Of a stretch of 64,000 bases of DNA, positions 28,426-40,695 are shown piece by piece. Made by a program: the position numbers and the translations under genes. Within the stretch, counting starts at the first letter, position 1, and every line of letters starts with the position of its first letter. The notes beneath the pieces are model-generated. The model was given only the letters and a program-made list of their open reading frames with translations. It had not been told where the DNA came from and made no database searches. The stretch is from NCBI RefSeq assembly GCF_014851685.1, contig NZ_JACVAC010000002.1, positions 62,001 to 126,000 of the forward strand, written 5' to 3'. This stretch comes from Pseudomonas sp. PDM05 (lineage in GTDB: Bacteria > Pseudomonadota > Gammaproteobacteria > Pseudomonadales > Pseudomonadaceae).

Positions 28426-29156
28426 TCTCTATCAAGAACATCAACAAGTGGTATGGCGACTTCCAGGTGCTGACCGATTGCAGCACCGAGGTTAAAAAAG
28501 GCGAAGTGATCGTGGTGTGCGGGCCATCCGGCTCGGGCAAATCCACCCTGATCAAGTGCGTCAACGCGCTGGAACCGTTCCAGAAGGGCGACATCATCGT
28601 GGACGGCACCTCCATCGCCGACCCGAAGACCAACCTGCCGAAGCTGCGTTCGCGGGTGGGCATGGTGTTCCAGCACTTCGAGCTGTTCCCGCACCTGACC
28701 ATCACCGAAAACCTGACCATCGCGCAGATCAAGGTGCTGGGCCGCAGCAAGGAAGAAGCCACCAAGAAAGGCCTGCAGCTGCTTGAGCGCGTCGGCCTGT
28801 CGGCACACGCCCACAAGCACCCTGGCCAACTCTCCGGCGGCCAGCAGCAACGTGTGGCGATTGCCCGCGCGCTGGCCATGGACCCGATCGTCATGCTGTT
28901 CGACGAACCGACCTCGGCCCTCGACCCGGAAATGGTCAACGAAGTACTCGACGTGATGGTGCAACTGGCCCAGGAAGGCATGACCATGATGTGCGTGACC
29001 CACGAAATGGGCTTTGCCCGCAAGGTGGCCGACCGCGTGATCTTCATGGACGCCGGCAAGATCATCGAAGACTGCCAGAAAGAAGAGTTCTTCGGCGACA
29101 TCCGCGCCCGCTCCGAACGCGCGCAGCACTTCCTTGAGAAAATCCTGCAACACTAA
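28422..29156 (+). CDS. aatP: Glutamate/aspartate ABC transporter ATPase AatP
   Basis: The 244-residue ATPase (GltL/GlnQ type) powers AatJQMP. Walker A is GPSGSGKST, signature [15 protein letters not shown], Walker [16 protein letters not shown] and switch [15 protein letters not shown]. Its start overlaps the aatM stop by four bases. The stop is followed by a REPIN and then the aauS-aauR regulators. Confidence 0.96.
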   Translation: MISIKNINKWYGDFQVLTDCSTEVKKGEVIVVCGPSGSGKSTLIKCVNALEPFQKGDIIVDGTSIADPKTNLPKLRSRVGMVFQHFELFPHLTITENLTIAQIKVLGRSKEEATKKGLQLLERVGLSAHAHKHPGQLSGGQQQRVAIARALAMDPIVMLFDEPTSALDPEMVNEVLDVMVQLAQEGMTMMCVTHEMGFARKVADRVIFMDAGKIIEDCQKEEFFGDIRARSERAQHFLEKILQH

Positions 29157-29209
29157 AAAGCAGCCCCGTTCTCCCTGCGGGAACCGGGCGTGTGCAGGCA
29201 CTGGCTCTT

Positions 29210-29298
29210 GTGTGGGAGCTGGCTTGCCTGCGATGCAGACACCTCGGTGCAGCAGTGACACCGAGGCGCTCCGATCGCAGGCAAGCCAGCTCCCACAC
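29210..29298. repeat. REPIN doublet, GTGTGGGAGCTGGCTTGCC type
   Basis: Inverted arms GTGTGGGAGCTGGCTTGCCT and complement surround a loop that itself pairs (ACCTCGGTG/CACCGAGG). This sequence class differs from the GAGCGGGCTTGC copies. A collapsed relative is at 41484. Confidence 0.88.
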
Positions 29299-29356
29299 AA
29301 GCCCAGGCGCCCACACAAACACCGGACCCAGCTCTGGTTGACCCAAGGCATCTGTG

Positions 29357-31254
29357 ATGAAATGCGACCCCAATCAATATCGCGCCGCGCCGCCATCACT
29401 TGCCGTGAAGCCTCGTCTGATTCGCCAACTGTTCCTGCCGCCACTGATCATCATCCTGATGGTCGGCCTGGGTTATATCGGCTTCTGGGTCAGTGACTAC
29501 TACGGCATCCGCACCCTCAGCGACACCGGCGAGCGCCAGTTGGAGCTGCATGCCCGTACCGTCGAAAGCGAACTGAGCAAATACACCTACCTGCCCAGCC
29601 TCCTGGAGCTGGAGTCCAGCGTCTCCAAGCTGCTGGCCGACCCGAACCAGGAAACCCGCAAGACCGTCAACGATTACCTCGAAGGCCTGAACCGACGCAG
29701 TCGCAGCCGGGCCATCTACGTGATGGACACCACCGGCCGCGTGCTGGCCACCAGTAACTGGCGCGATGCCGACAGCTACCAGGGTGAAGACCTGTCCTTC
29801 CGCGCCTATTTCCAGAACGCCGTGCGTGGCCAGCCCGGGCGCTTCTACGGCATCGGCAGCACCAACGGCGAACCCGGCTACTACCTGGCCCACGGCCTGG
29901 AAGAGCACGGCAAGATCATCGGCGTGGCCGTGGTCAAGGTGCGCCTCGAAGCCCTCGAAGAACGCTGGCAACGCGCGCGGCTCGAAGCCTTCGTGAGCGA
30001 CGAGAACGGCATCATCATTCTCTCCAGCGACCCGGCCCGCCGCCTCAAGGCCGTGCGTCCATTGAGCGATGACACCAAGGACCGACTGGCCCACAGCCTG
30101 CAATATTACTGGGCCACGCTCAACGAGCTGGAACCCCTGGCCCGCGAGCGCCTGAACGAAAGCGCCGAGAAGCTCACCTTCCCGGCCAACAGTGAAGTGG
30201 TCAACGACGAGCAGGAAGTCAGCTACCTGGCGCAAACCCGCCCGCTCAACGACACCCCGTGGAACTTCACCCTGCTCACCCCGCTCAACGACCTGCGCCG
30301 CGCCGCGATCAACCAGGGCATCCTGGTGGCCGTCGCCTTTGGCCTGGTGGCATTCCTGCTGATTGCCTGGAACGAGCGGCGCAAGGTCATCGCCACCCGC
30401 CTCGCCGCCCGCGAAGCCTTGCAGGAAGCCAACAGCCAGCTGGAGCGAAGGATCGCCGAACGCACCGCCGACCTGCGCGCCAGCAACGAACGCCTCAAAG
30501 GCCAGATCCGCGAACGACGCCAGGCCGAAGAGACCTTGCGCCGCGCCCAGGATGAACTGGTGCAGGCCGGCAAACTGGCGGCCATCGGCCAGATGTCCAC
30601 CAGCATCGCCCACGAACTGAACCAACCGCTGGCCGCGCTGCGCACCTTGTCCGGCAACACCGTGCGCTTCCTCGAACGCGGCGCCCTGGACACCGCCAGC
30701 GCCAACCTGCAAACCATCAACGAACTGATCGACCGCATGGGCCGCATCACCGCCAGCCTGCGCTCGTTTGCCCGACGCGGCGACGATCAGGGCGAAGCCA
30801 GCCTGAACAAGGCGGTGGACGCCGCGTTCCAGGTGCTCGGCCCACGCATGGACAGCCTGCCGCTGACCGTGCACCGCGATTTTGCCCACGCCCAATTGCA
30901 GATCGACCAGACACGCCTGGAGCAGATCCTGGTCAACCTGATCGGTAACGCCGTCGACGCCATGCAAGCCCAGCCGGCCCCCGAACTGTGGCTGGAAGGC
31001 AGCAGCAGCGAGGGCAAATACCGCCTGCATGTGCGTGACAACGGCCACGGCATCGACCCCGAGGCCCGCAAGCATCTGTTCGAACCGTTCTTCACCACCA
31101 AACCCGGCGAGCAAGGCCTGGGCCTGGGCTTGACCCTGTCCGCCAGCCTCGCCGCGGCCACCGGCGGCAATCTTGCCGTGGAGCATCCGGTGGGTGGTGG
31201 TACTGCCTTTGTCCTGTGCCTGCCGCTGGTGGGTGCTCAAACAGCTGAGTCGAC

Positions 31255-31258
<4 letters not shown>
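29357..31258 (+). CDS. aauS: Acidic amino acid sensor histidine kinase AauS (DctB-like)
   Basis: The 633-residue membrane kinase has a first helix at about residues 25-45 and a periplasmic double-Cache-like sensor (IYVMDTTGRVLATSNW, FYGIGSTNGEPGYYLAHG). A second helix (~315-335) leads into a coiled-coil linker (ANSQLERRIAERTADLRASNERL). The cytoplasmic HisKA domain has H419 in IAHELNQPLAALRT, and the ATPase motifs are NLIGNAVDAM, DNGHGID and EQGLGLGLTLS. In P. putida AauS senses acidic amino acids. GTG at 29354 and ATG at 29357 are adjacent; I chose ATG. It overlaps aauR by four bases. Confidence 0.92.
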
Positions 31259-32591
<1,333 letters not shown>

Positions 32592-32592
<1 letters not shown>

Positions 32593-32930
32593 TGGACCTG
32601 TTCCTCAAAGCCGCCCTTGGCGCGGCAGTCGTGTTGATCCTGGCCGCGCTGGCCAAGACCAGGAACTACTACATCGCCGGCCTGGTGCCGCTGTTCCCGA
32701 CCTTTGCGCTGATCGCCCACTACATCGTCGGCAAAGGCCGCTCGGTGGAAGATTTGAAGACCACGATCCTGTTCGGGATGTGGTCGATCATTCCGTACTT
32801 TGTGTATTTGGCGACGTTGTATGTGGTGGTGGATCGGTTGCGGCTTGAAGCCTCGTTGGCCGTCGCGGCAGTTGCCTGGCTGATGGCCGCGACTGTGCTG
32901 GTCACTGTCTGGGTACACCTGCACACCTGA
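32592..32930 (+). CDS. glpM: Membrane protein GlpM
   Basis: The 112-residue protein has four predicted helices and the family core KTRNYYIAGLVPLFPTFALI and AHYIVGKGRS. P. aeruginosa GlpM affects alginate production, but its biochemical role is unknown. There it follows glpD. Here it is translationally coupled to aauR, with the aat/aau cluster placed between glpD and glpM, so it may be expressed with the amino acid regulators. No terminator T run is seen; a REPIN follows. Confidence 0.92.
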
Positions 32931-32948
32931 CACAACTCGGTTAAAAAT

Positions 32949-33035
32949 GTGGGAGCGGGCTTGCTCGCGAAAGCGGTGTGTCAGTCAAAGATATTCCAAC
33001 TGAACCACCGCATTCGCGAGCAAGCCCGCTCCCAC
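32949..33035. repeat. REPIN doublet between convergent genes
   Basis: Arms GTGGGAGCGGGCTTGCTCGC and complement, loop ~30 bases, located between glpM and the convergent sigma54 regulator. Confidence 0.9.
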
Positions 33036-33061
33036 ATTTGGATCAGTGACTGACAGAAAGA

Positions 33062-34448
<1,387 letters not shown>

Positions 34449-34459
<11 letters not shown>

Positions 34460-36221
34460 GGTTGTCCTCGTCGTCTTGGTCAATCGCTGGAATATACAGG
34501 CTGAAGGTGGCGCCGGCATCGACCTCGCTGACGCATTCGATGCTGCCGTCGTGGCTTTCCATGATTGAGTAGACCTTGGCCAGCCCCAGGCCCGTGCCCG
34601 ACGCCTTGGTGGTGACGAACGGCGTGAAAATGCGTTCGATCATCTCGGGCGCAATGCCTTGGCCGCTGTCGGCGATGCTGATTTGAGTGGTGCCGTCGCC
34701 AAGCGTGCGAATACCGACGGTCAACCGCCCCCCTTCGGGCATCGCGTCGATGGCATTGAGGATCAGGTTGAGGCAGGCCTGCTTGAGCTGCTTGGCATCG
34801 GCATAAATCGTCGCGCCCGGCGCCTGATCATCGAGCTGCACATCGATCTTGTGATTGGCCAGTTCCGGCGCGCAAAAGCCGAGGATTTCATCCACCAGCG
34901 GGCGGGCCGCCTGCAACACGCGCAGCGGCGGGTTGGGTTTGGCGAAGTCGAGAAACTCGGTGATCAGTTCGTTGATCCGGCTGACTTCGCTGACCACATA
35001 TTCCAGATGACGCTTGTCCGTTTCCGCCAGGTCAGCGCGCCGGTGCAGCAGTTGGGTCGCCGTCTTGATAATGCCCAACGGGTTGCGGATTTCGTGGGCC
35101 AGGCCCATGGCGACTTCACCCAGGGCATGCAGGCGATCACGCCGGCGCAGTTGCGCTTCCAGGTGATGCAACTCGCCCAGGCGCTCGGTCATGTGGTTGA
35201 AGGTGCTGCTCAACTGGGCCAGTTCGTCGCCACCGCTGACCGCCACGCGGTGTTGGTAGTTACCGCAGATCACCGCACTCACCCCCTCGGACAGGTCACG
35301 CAACGGCTGGGTCAGGCGCCGTGACACCAACACCCCGGCGCCCAGGGACAACGCCGAACTGACCAGGAAGATCAGCACGAACAGATTGCTCTGGTTCACC
35401 AGCCCCACCAGGCTGGTGTGGCGCAGCAGGCCGCTGAAGATAACGCCTTGCAGCTCACCGGCATCATTGAAGATCGGCCAGTACAAACCACTGTAGTTGT
35501 TGGTGAACTGCTCGCTGGGCTGGCGCGTGCTGCGCATCGCCGCTTCGACGTCCCTGGGGATGCGCGAGGGATGATCCTGGAAACGCTGGGTCGAGAAAAT
35601 CTCCGAAAAGCCCTTGGGGTTGGCCAGGTACAAGCGCAGGTCGAGGGAATGCACTTCGGCCACGCTGGTGAGGAAACTGCTGTCCAGATAGGTGGCCACC
35701 AGCAGCAGGTAATCGACGCCGTCCTTGTTGGTCTCGAACGTCGAGACCACGATGCCGGTATCGACGCCCGACACACTCACGGTTTGCAGCACCGCATTGC
35801 CGGTCAGGTTGATCTGTTTGACGATGTCATCGGGCGCGGTGCTGAACATGATTTTGTGGTCGCTGACGCGAATCAGCGCCACCACGTCGATGTCCGTTGC
35901 GTCGGCAATATCCGCGGTCAGCCGGTCGTGTTTGGCGGCTTGCTTGCCCGACGGCGGACTGGCGTAGCGCAGGAACAGTTTGGCCATGCGCGCGTTGTCA
36001 TGAACGATGTCGCCGATCTCGTCCTTGACGATACGGGTCGACTCTTGCAGCCAGATCCGCACGTTGCTGTCGAAAATCTGCGACAAGGTGGTGGCGGCCA
36101 ACTCCGCCGCGATCATGGTGGGGATCACGCTGACCAGCCAAAACGCCAACACCAGCTTGCGCTGGACGCTCCAGCGTGAAATGGCAAAGGGGCGGGCTTT
36201 CTGGCGGGTCTTGGTGATCAT
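34449..36221 (-). CDS. Membrane sensor histidine kinase
   Basis: The 590-residue kinase has a helix at about 22-45, a ~250-residue periplasmic sensor with Cache-like features (DIDVVALIRVSDHKIMFS, GVDYLLLVATYLDSSFL), a second helix (~283-305), and a HAMP linker. HisKA has H376 in GLAHEIRNPLG, and the ATPase motifs are NLILNAIDAMPEGG, DSGQGIAPEM and SGTGLGLAKV. Its start overlaps the stop of the acyltransferase gene by one base, so it is translationally coupled to a putative biosynthetic enzyme. It pairs with the regulator downstream. The ligand is unknown. Confidence 0.92.
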
Positions 36222-37345
36222 CAGGTTTCGCTTATCGCAGCAGCCATGGCAGGGTCGGAACGATCCGGTCGAATAAACAGTTTTACTAGCTTGAGCAGGC
36301 CGTTGACCAGCCGGTTGCGGTGCCGGAAAAACACGCTGTTGCCCTGGAACTCGCAGCCCAGGCGCAGCTTACTGGCATACCCGGCCTGTCCGCACTCGTA
36401 GACGGCAATCTTGTGTTCAATACAGTAGTCGACATTGGTCAGCCAACTGCGGAAGTACAGGTTGTAGTCACGGCTGAATTCAACGTCATGCCCGAAGAAC
36501 TTGTCCACCAGGCGGTGCTCGTCCAGCAGGATCAGGTTGAACGCCACCAGGTGGTCATCCACCCAGTAAAGAACACACACCGCGCGCTCCCCGAGGCGTT
36601 CCAGCACACCGGTGAAGTAGCCGGCGGGCAGGCGCTCGAACTGCAAGTCGGCGCGGGTGAGCGTAGCGTCGTACAGGCGCATGATCTCGGGGAGCACATC
36701 GTCGATATTGCGCCGCCACTCGACCCGCGGCCCCGGTGCACGCAGTTTGCGGCGCAGGTCCTTGCGCGTGGATTTACCCAGGGAACCGAGGTAGGCGTCC
36801 ACCGAGCCATAGGGCAGCGGCAACACGCCCGTGGGCAAGCTCGGCATGCTTTGGAAGCCGGCGGCGCGGCAGCTGTCGGACCAGTGCGGATCTTTGCTTG
36901 GCGCGTCCTTGACCGCTACGAGGCCGATGCCGAACTCATCGGCGTCCTGGCGTGCGGCAGCGAGCAGATGCTTGAGCAACAGCGGGCGGCGCGATTCAGG
37001 CACGCTGCTGGCGAAGCCGACGTCGCAGCGCTCGGCTACCGGGGAACCGAGGGCATACAAGCCCAACTGCAAAAGACCCGGCCACAGTCGGTCCAGGCGT
37101 TCGGTCAAACGCTTGCCGGCGCCCGACACCGTGGTGTCGAGGCGGTAATGGGTGATGAACGCGGCGGCCACGGCCACCAGCGTTCCATCTTCGTACACCG
37201 CGAGGTATCGCCATTGGAAATCCGCGATGGCGGCGCTTTCCACGGCGACGTAATAGTCCCAGTCTTCCAGGGCAGCGGGAAAGCAGTCATTCCAGGCACT
37301 GCGCTGGAGGGCCCGGATGCTCGGGAAGGCTTGCGTCGTAATCAC
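36221..37345 (-). CDS. GNAT/FemAB-like acyltransferase (peptidogalycan-type)
   Basis: The 374-residue protein shows two GNAT-fold halves as in the FemAB-like/DUF482 group: a first half ending near SCRAAGFQSMPSLPTGVLPLPYG and a second with YLGSLGKSTRKDLRRKL, VCVLYWVDDHLVAFNLILLDEHRLVDKFFGHD and NLYFRSWLTNVDYCIEHKI. No signal peptide is seen. Related bacterial proteins N-acylate amino compounds; one relative in Caulobacter acts as a ceramide synthase. Here an amine-acylating role downstream of the aminotransferase is only inference. The GTG start has AAGGAC before it. A REPIN separates it from the hydrolase gene. Confidence 0.75.
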   Translation of the reverse strand: MITTQAFPSIRALQRSAWNDCFPAALEDWDYYVAVESAAIADFQWRYLAVYEDGTLVAVAAAFITHYRLDTTVSGAGKRLTERLDRLWPGLLQLGLYALGSPVAERCDVGFASSVPESRRPLLLKHLLAAARQDADEFGIGLVAVKDAPSKDPHWSDSCRAAGFQSMPSLPTGVLPLPYGSVDAYLGSLGKSTRKDLRRKLRAPGPRVEWRRNIDDVLPEIMRLYDATLTRADLQFERLPAGYFTGVLERLGERAVCVLYWVDDHLVAFNLILLDEHRLVDKFFGHDVEFSRDYNLYFRSWLTNVDYCIEHKIAVYECGQAGYASKLRLGCEFQGNSVFFRHRNRLVNGLLKLVKLFIRPDRSDPAMAAAISET

Positions 37346-37382
37346 GTATTTCCCGTCCTTCTATGACGATCGCCGCTCAAAT

Positions 37383-37470
37383 GTGGGAGCGGGCTTGCTC
37401 GCGAATGCGGTGTATCAGTCAACACATTTATTGGCTGAACCACCGCATTCGCGAGCAAGCCCGCTCCCAC
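37383..37470. repeat. REPIN doublet inside the six-gene operon
   Basis: Arms GTGGGAGCGGGCTTGCTCGC and complement fill most of the 162-base gap between the hydrolase stop and the acyltransferase start. It could act as an mRNA-stability or attenuation element between the enzyme and regulator halves (inference). Confidence 0.9.
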
Positions 37471-37507
37471 ATTCAAGCTGAGGTCGGCGGACAATTTCGG
37501 TTGGCTG

Positions 37508-38383
37508 TCAGACCGCCATTGCATGCAAACCAACATCGAACTGCGCTGGTTTGAAGGCGGTGTGCTGGTCAACGAACTCGGCACTCAGCTCGATCACCCG
37601 GCGGTATTGCAGGTCGACGGTGATCATGTGGTAGCAGTTGTCCAGCAGGATCTTGGTCACCGGCCCGCCCAGATGGCGCTCGACATAATCCGCGTTCCAG
37701 CGGCTGGTGATGTCGTCCTCGATGGAATGCAACACCAGCGCCGGCACGTTGACCTCGGGCATGCGTTTCTTGACCACTGCGTTCATCCGGTGCAACTCGC
37801 GCACGGTGATGCCCTCCATGGTCAACAAGCCCGCCTCGCTGCTCTCGCCCTCCTTCATCTGCCGTTCAACGATGGCCCGCAGGCGTTCGTTCTTGATGCC
37901 ATATGGCGGCTTCTCTTCGAAGCGGCAGATGTGCACGCCGAACGGGATTTTCATCAGCAACGGGGTAAGGAACGCCAGTTTGTTGATGCTCCAGCCGTCG
38001 TACTTCAAGGTGGTCGAATACATCAGCAACCCGCTCACTTGCCCCGGATGCTCGGCGGCCACGTACATCGACATCACCGCGCCCATGGACAAGCCACCGA
38101 CGAACACCTGGGCGTGGCGTTGCTTGACCTGGGCGAAGGTCTTGCGCACGCCGTCGTACCAGTCCAGCCAGCCGGTGGCCTGCAAGTCGCTGTTATCGCC
38201 GCAATGCCCGGCCAGGGTGGGCACGTACACCGTGCAATTGCCCGCCTTGGCCAGGCCCTTGGCGACCTGGCGCAATTCCGTCGGCGTGCCGGTCAGGCCG
38301 TGGATCAACAAGATCCCGACCGGACCTGCACCGAGAACGAAACCGGCAGTACCTTCACCGAGGTCGATCTCAGGCGTATTCAC
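37508..38383 (-). CDS. Alpha/beta hydrolase, carboxylesterase-like
   Basis: The 291-residue hydrolase has the oxyanion loop ILLIHGLTGTPTELRQ and the nucleophile elbow GGLSMG (Ser in VFVGGLSMGAVMS). The Asp and His late in the chain lie in VLHSIEDDIT and LLDNCYHMITVD. It resembles Est30-type monoacyl esterases. No signal peptide is seen, so it is probably cytoplasmic. The GTG start overlaps the aminotransferase stop (GTGA), showing coupling. The substrate is unknown; it may remove or transfer an acyl group in the pathway. Confidence 0.88.
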   Translation of the reverse strand: MNTPEIDLGEGTAGFVLGAGPVGILLIHGLTGTPTELRQVAKGLAKAGNCTVYVPTLAGHCGDNSDLQATGWLDWYDGVRKTFAQVKQRHAQVFVGGLSMGAVMSMYVAAEHPGQVSGLLMYSTTLKYDGWSINKLAFLTPLLMKIPFGVHICRFEEKPPYGIKNERLRAIVERQMKEGESSEAGLLTMEGITVRELHRMNAVVKKRMPEVNVPALVLHSIEDDITSRWNADYVERHLGGPVTKILLDNCYHMITVDLQYRRVIELSAEFVDQHTAFKPAQFDVGLHAMAV

Positions 38384-39774
38384 CGTTTGGTCGCTCGCAC
38401 CAGCAGTTGCTCCAGCAGCTTCAGGCCCAGGTCGATTTCCGGGTAGCTGATTTCCAGGGACGGCGCCAGGGTGATCACGTTTTTGTAGTAACCGCCCACA
38501 TCGAGGATCAGCCCGAGTTTCTGGCCGTCCACGATCATGTCGCCTTTCATGCCTTCTTCGACCATGTAGTCCAGGGTTGCCTTGTCCGGCGTGAAACCAT
38601 CCGGGCCGCAGATTTCGCAGCGCAGGGCCAGGCCCAGGCCGTCGACGTCGCCGATGATCGGGAAGCGTTTCTGCAAGTCCTGCAGGCCTTCGAGGAAGTA
38701 TTTGCCCTTGGCCATGACCATCGCGCCGTAGTCGACTTCGTTGGTCATCTTGAACATTTCCAGGCCTACCGCCGTGCCCAACGGGTTGGAGGCGAAGGTG
38801 GAGTGGGTCGAACCTGGCGGGAAGATCTTCGGGTTGATCAACTCTTCACGGGCCCAGATACCGCCCAGTGGGTTGAGGCCGTTGGTCAGCGCCTTGCCGA
38901 ACACGATCACGTCCGGTTGCACGTCGAAGTGTTCGATCGACCACAGTTTGCCGGTGCGATAGAAGCCCATCTGAATCTCGTCGGAGACCATCAGGATGCC
39001 GTGCTGGTCCAGCACGTGCTTCAACTCACGGTAGAAGTTCATCGGCGGGATCACGTAGCCGCCGGTGCCCTGGATCGGCTCGACGTAAAACGCGGCGTAT
39101 TCGCTGGAACCGACTTTCGGGTCCCACACGCCGTTGTATTCAGTCTCGAACAGGCGCGCGAATTGCTGCACGCAATGGCTGCCGTATTCTTCCTTGGTCA
39201 TGCCTTTAGGGCCACGGAAGTGATACGGGAACGGAATGAACTGCGCACGCTCGCCAAAGTGGCCGTAGCGGCGACGGTAGCGGTAGCTGGAGGTGATCGA
39301 CGAGGCGCCGAGGGTACGCCCGTGGTAGCCGCCTTCGAAGGCGAACATCAGGCTCTTGCCGTTGGTGGCGTTACGCACCACTTTCAACGAATCTTCGATG
39401 GACTGCGAACCGCCGACGTTGAAGTGCACACGACCGTCGAGGCCGAATTTCTTCTTGGCGTCGACCGCGATCATTTCCGACAGCTCGATCTTGCCCTTGT
39501 GCAGGTACTGGCTGGCGATTTGCGGCAGGGTGTCGATCTGCTGTTTCAGCGCGTTGTTCAGGCGCGGGTTGGCGTAGCCGAAGTTGACCGCCGAGTACCA
39601 CATTTGCAGGTCGAGGTAGGCCTGGTCTTCGGTGTCCCACACGTAGGAGCCTTCGCAACGGCTGAAAATACGCGGCGGCTCGATGTAGTGGACGGTGTCG
39701 CCGTAGGAGCAATACTTGGCTTCTTTATCCAGAAGGATCTGGTCTTCGGCGGTAGCGATGCGGATATCAGACAT
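38380..39774 (-). CDS. Class III PLP-dependent aminotransferase
   Basis: The 464-residue enzyme has the class III (omega-aminotransferase) layout: FNVGGSQSIEDSLKVVR near the N-terminal third, FEGGYHGRTLGASS, the PLP Asp in LMVSDEIQMGFYRTG and the Schiff-base Lys in VIVFGKALTNGLNPLGG, then PPGSTHSTFASNP. An unusual Cys pair (RCEICGPDG) lies near residue 390. I start at MSDIRIATAED (39774), which overlaps the phosphatase gene by eight bases. It could transfer an amino group to a keto or aldehyde intermediate; the substrate is not deducible. Confidence 0.9.
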   Translation of the reverse strand: MSDIRIATAEDQILLDKEAKYCSYGDTVHYIEPPRIFSRCEGSYVWDTEDQAYLDLQMWYSAVNFGYANPRLNNALKQQIDTLPQIASQYLHKGKIELSEMIAVDAKKKFGLDGRVHFNVGGSQSIEDSLKVVRNATNGKSLMFAFEGGYHGRTLGASSITSSYRYRRRYGHFGERAQFIPFPYHFRGPKGMTKEEYGSHCVQQFARLFETEYNGVWDPKVGSSEYAAFYVEPIQGTGGYVIPPMNFYRELKHVLDQHGILMVSDEIQMGFYRTGKLWSIEHFDVQPDVIVFGKALTNGLNPLGGIWAREELINPKIFPPGSTHSTFASNPLGTAVGLEMFKMTNEVDYGAMVMAKGKYFLEGLQDLQKRFPIIGDVDGLGLALRCEICGPDGFTPDKATLDYMVEEGMKGDMIVDGQKLGLILDVGGYYKNVITLAPSLEISYPEIDLGLKLLEQLLVRATKR

Positions 39775-40468
39775 GGTGGAAGAGTTCCTGGTTGTCGGCA
39801 GCAGTAAAGGAGGTGGCGTTGGCGGCGTTGCCCTGGGGCAGTCGAGCCAGCAAGGCGCTGACTTCGGCGAAGGTGTCGAAGCGCGCGTGGGGAATGTTGT
39901 GGGTGACGCAGTAGTCGGCGAGGCTGCCCTTGGCAAAGACGAAGTCGGCGGTGGAGGCCACGCACATGTCGGACTTGCCGTCGCCGATCACCAGCACGCG
40001 CTTGTTGCGCGGCGTGGATTTGCACTTGCAGTTGCCGGAGGCGGCGCGGCAGGCGTCGCTGGAATACGGGAAGTCGATGCGCCAGCTGTTCTGGTCGACC
40101 TGGCGCAGGCGGTTGGCGAGGATCGGCAACAAGGTCACGTAGTTGCGCGACAGGATGCGCGCGATGCCTTGCTCGATGCCGTCACTGACCACTTCGATGG
40201 ACGCGCCCAGGCCGATGACCTGATCGACGAAGTCGGGGAAGTCCGGGTCGATCTCAACGCTGTCGAAGTACGCCAGCAGTTCCGTCGGGGTGGCCTTGAT
40301 CAACGCCAGTTGGCGGCTCAGGCATTCGCGTGACCCGATATGCCCGTCCAGCCATTGCTGTTCGATGGTTTCCCACTCGGGCCCGGCGAAGCGTTGGAGG
40401 ACGTTGTCGATAACATCGGTGGGGGTGATGGTCCCATCGAAGTCGCACACGATATGCCAGTCGATCAT
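39767..40468 (-). CDS. HAD-IB phosphatase, MtnX/SerB-like, first gene of the operon
   Basis: The 233-residue haloacid dehalogenase-superfamily phosphatase has motif I CDFDGTITPTD (nucleophile Asp), motif II VVSDGIE and motif III/IV RVLVIGDGKSDMCVA. The cap is small, as in phosphoserine and MtnX-like phosphatases. An odd Cys-rich insert (CRAASGNCKCKS) may bind metal. It is the promoter-proximal gene, about 40 bases below the sigma54 start region. A role in dephosphorylating a pathway intermediate is inferred from the enzymes encoded next to it. Confidence 0.88.
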   Translation of the reverse strand: MIDWHIVCDFDGTITPTDVIDNVLQRFAGPEWETIEQQWLDGHIGSRECLSRQLALIKATPTELLAYFDSVEIDPDFPDFVDQVIGLGASIEVVSDGIEQGIARILSRNYVTLLPILANRLRQVDQNSWRIDFPYSSDACRAASGNCKCKSTPRNKRVLVIGDGKSDMCVASTADFVFAKGSLADYCVTHNIPHARFDTFAEVSALLARLPQGNAANATSFTAADNQELFHHV

Positions 40469-40517
40469 CTGTGTTTACCTTGGAAGAGCGCGCTGTATGC
40501 GCTTGCACCAGGGCTAG

Positions 40518-40533
40518 AGCAGGGACTGTGCCA
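40518..40533 (-). promoter_or_regulatory. sigma54 promoter of the phosphatase-aminotransferase operon
   Basis: The minus strand reads TGGCAC-AGTCC-CTGCT, with GG and GC at correct -24/-12 spacing. The start should be near 40506, about 38 bases before the first ATG. The operon itself encodes a sigma54 activator. Confidence 0.85.
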
Positions 40534-40540
40534 ACCGCAC

Positions 40541-40564
40541 AAAGCCCAGCGGGGCTGGGGCTTT
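40541..40564. repeat. Imperfect palindrome just upstream of the sigma54 promoter
   Basis: AAAGCCCAGC and GCTGGGGCTTT face each other eight bases above the -24 element. It could be a weak hairpin or an extra binding site. Its role is unknown. Confidence 0.4.
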
Positions 40565-40595
40565 GCTCACTGCGTGATGGCATTTGTGTCAGCCG

Positions 40596-40622
40596 AGCTA
40601 CAATTTTTGTAGCTTGCTACAA
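40596..40622. promoter_or_regulatory. Triple GCTACAA/TTGTAGC array, candidate enhancer
   Basis: Three alternating half-sites GCTACAA (40597-40603), TTGTAGC (40607-40613) and GCTACAA (40616-40622) form two overlapping perfect palindromes: AGCTACAA-ttt-TTGTAGCT and TTTGTAGC-tt-GCTACAAA. They lie about 90-115 bases above the predicted sigma54 start, where NtrC-type regulators bind. They also lie 75-100 bases before mipA, so both divergent units could be controlled. Confidence 0.7.
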
Positions 40623-40695
40623 ACAAGATCAGTGCTTGCGCCAGGGCGGCGCTTCGCGCGTTCATGCGCGCATATCCCCAGAAGGAAACGCTTTC

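Noticed and set aside
29396-31240. 614-codon open frame antisense to aauS
   Set aside because: Low-complexity Gly/Ala/Val/Gln composition typical of shadow frames; the kinase motifs are on the plus strand.
40471-40695. N-terminal extension of the MipA frame
   Set aside because: The extension covers the sigma54 promoter and enhancer array, and the signal peptide begins only at 40696.
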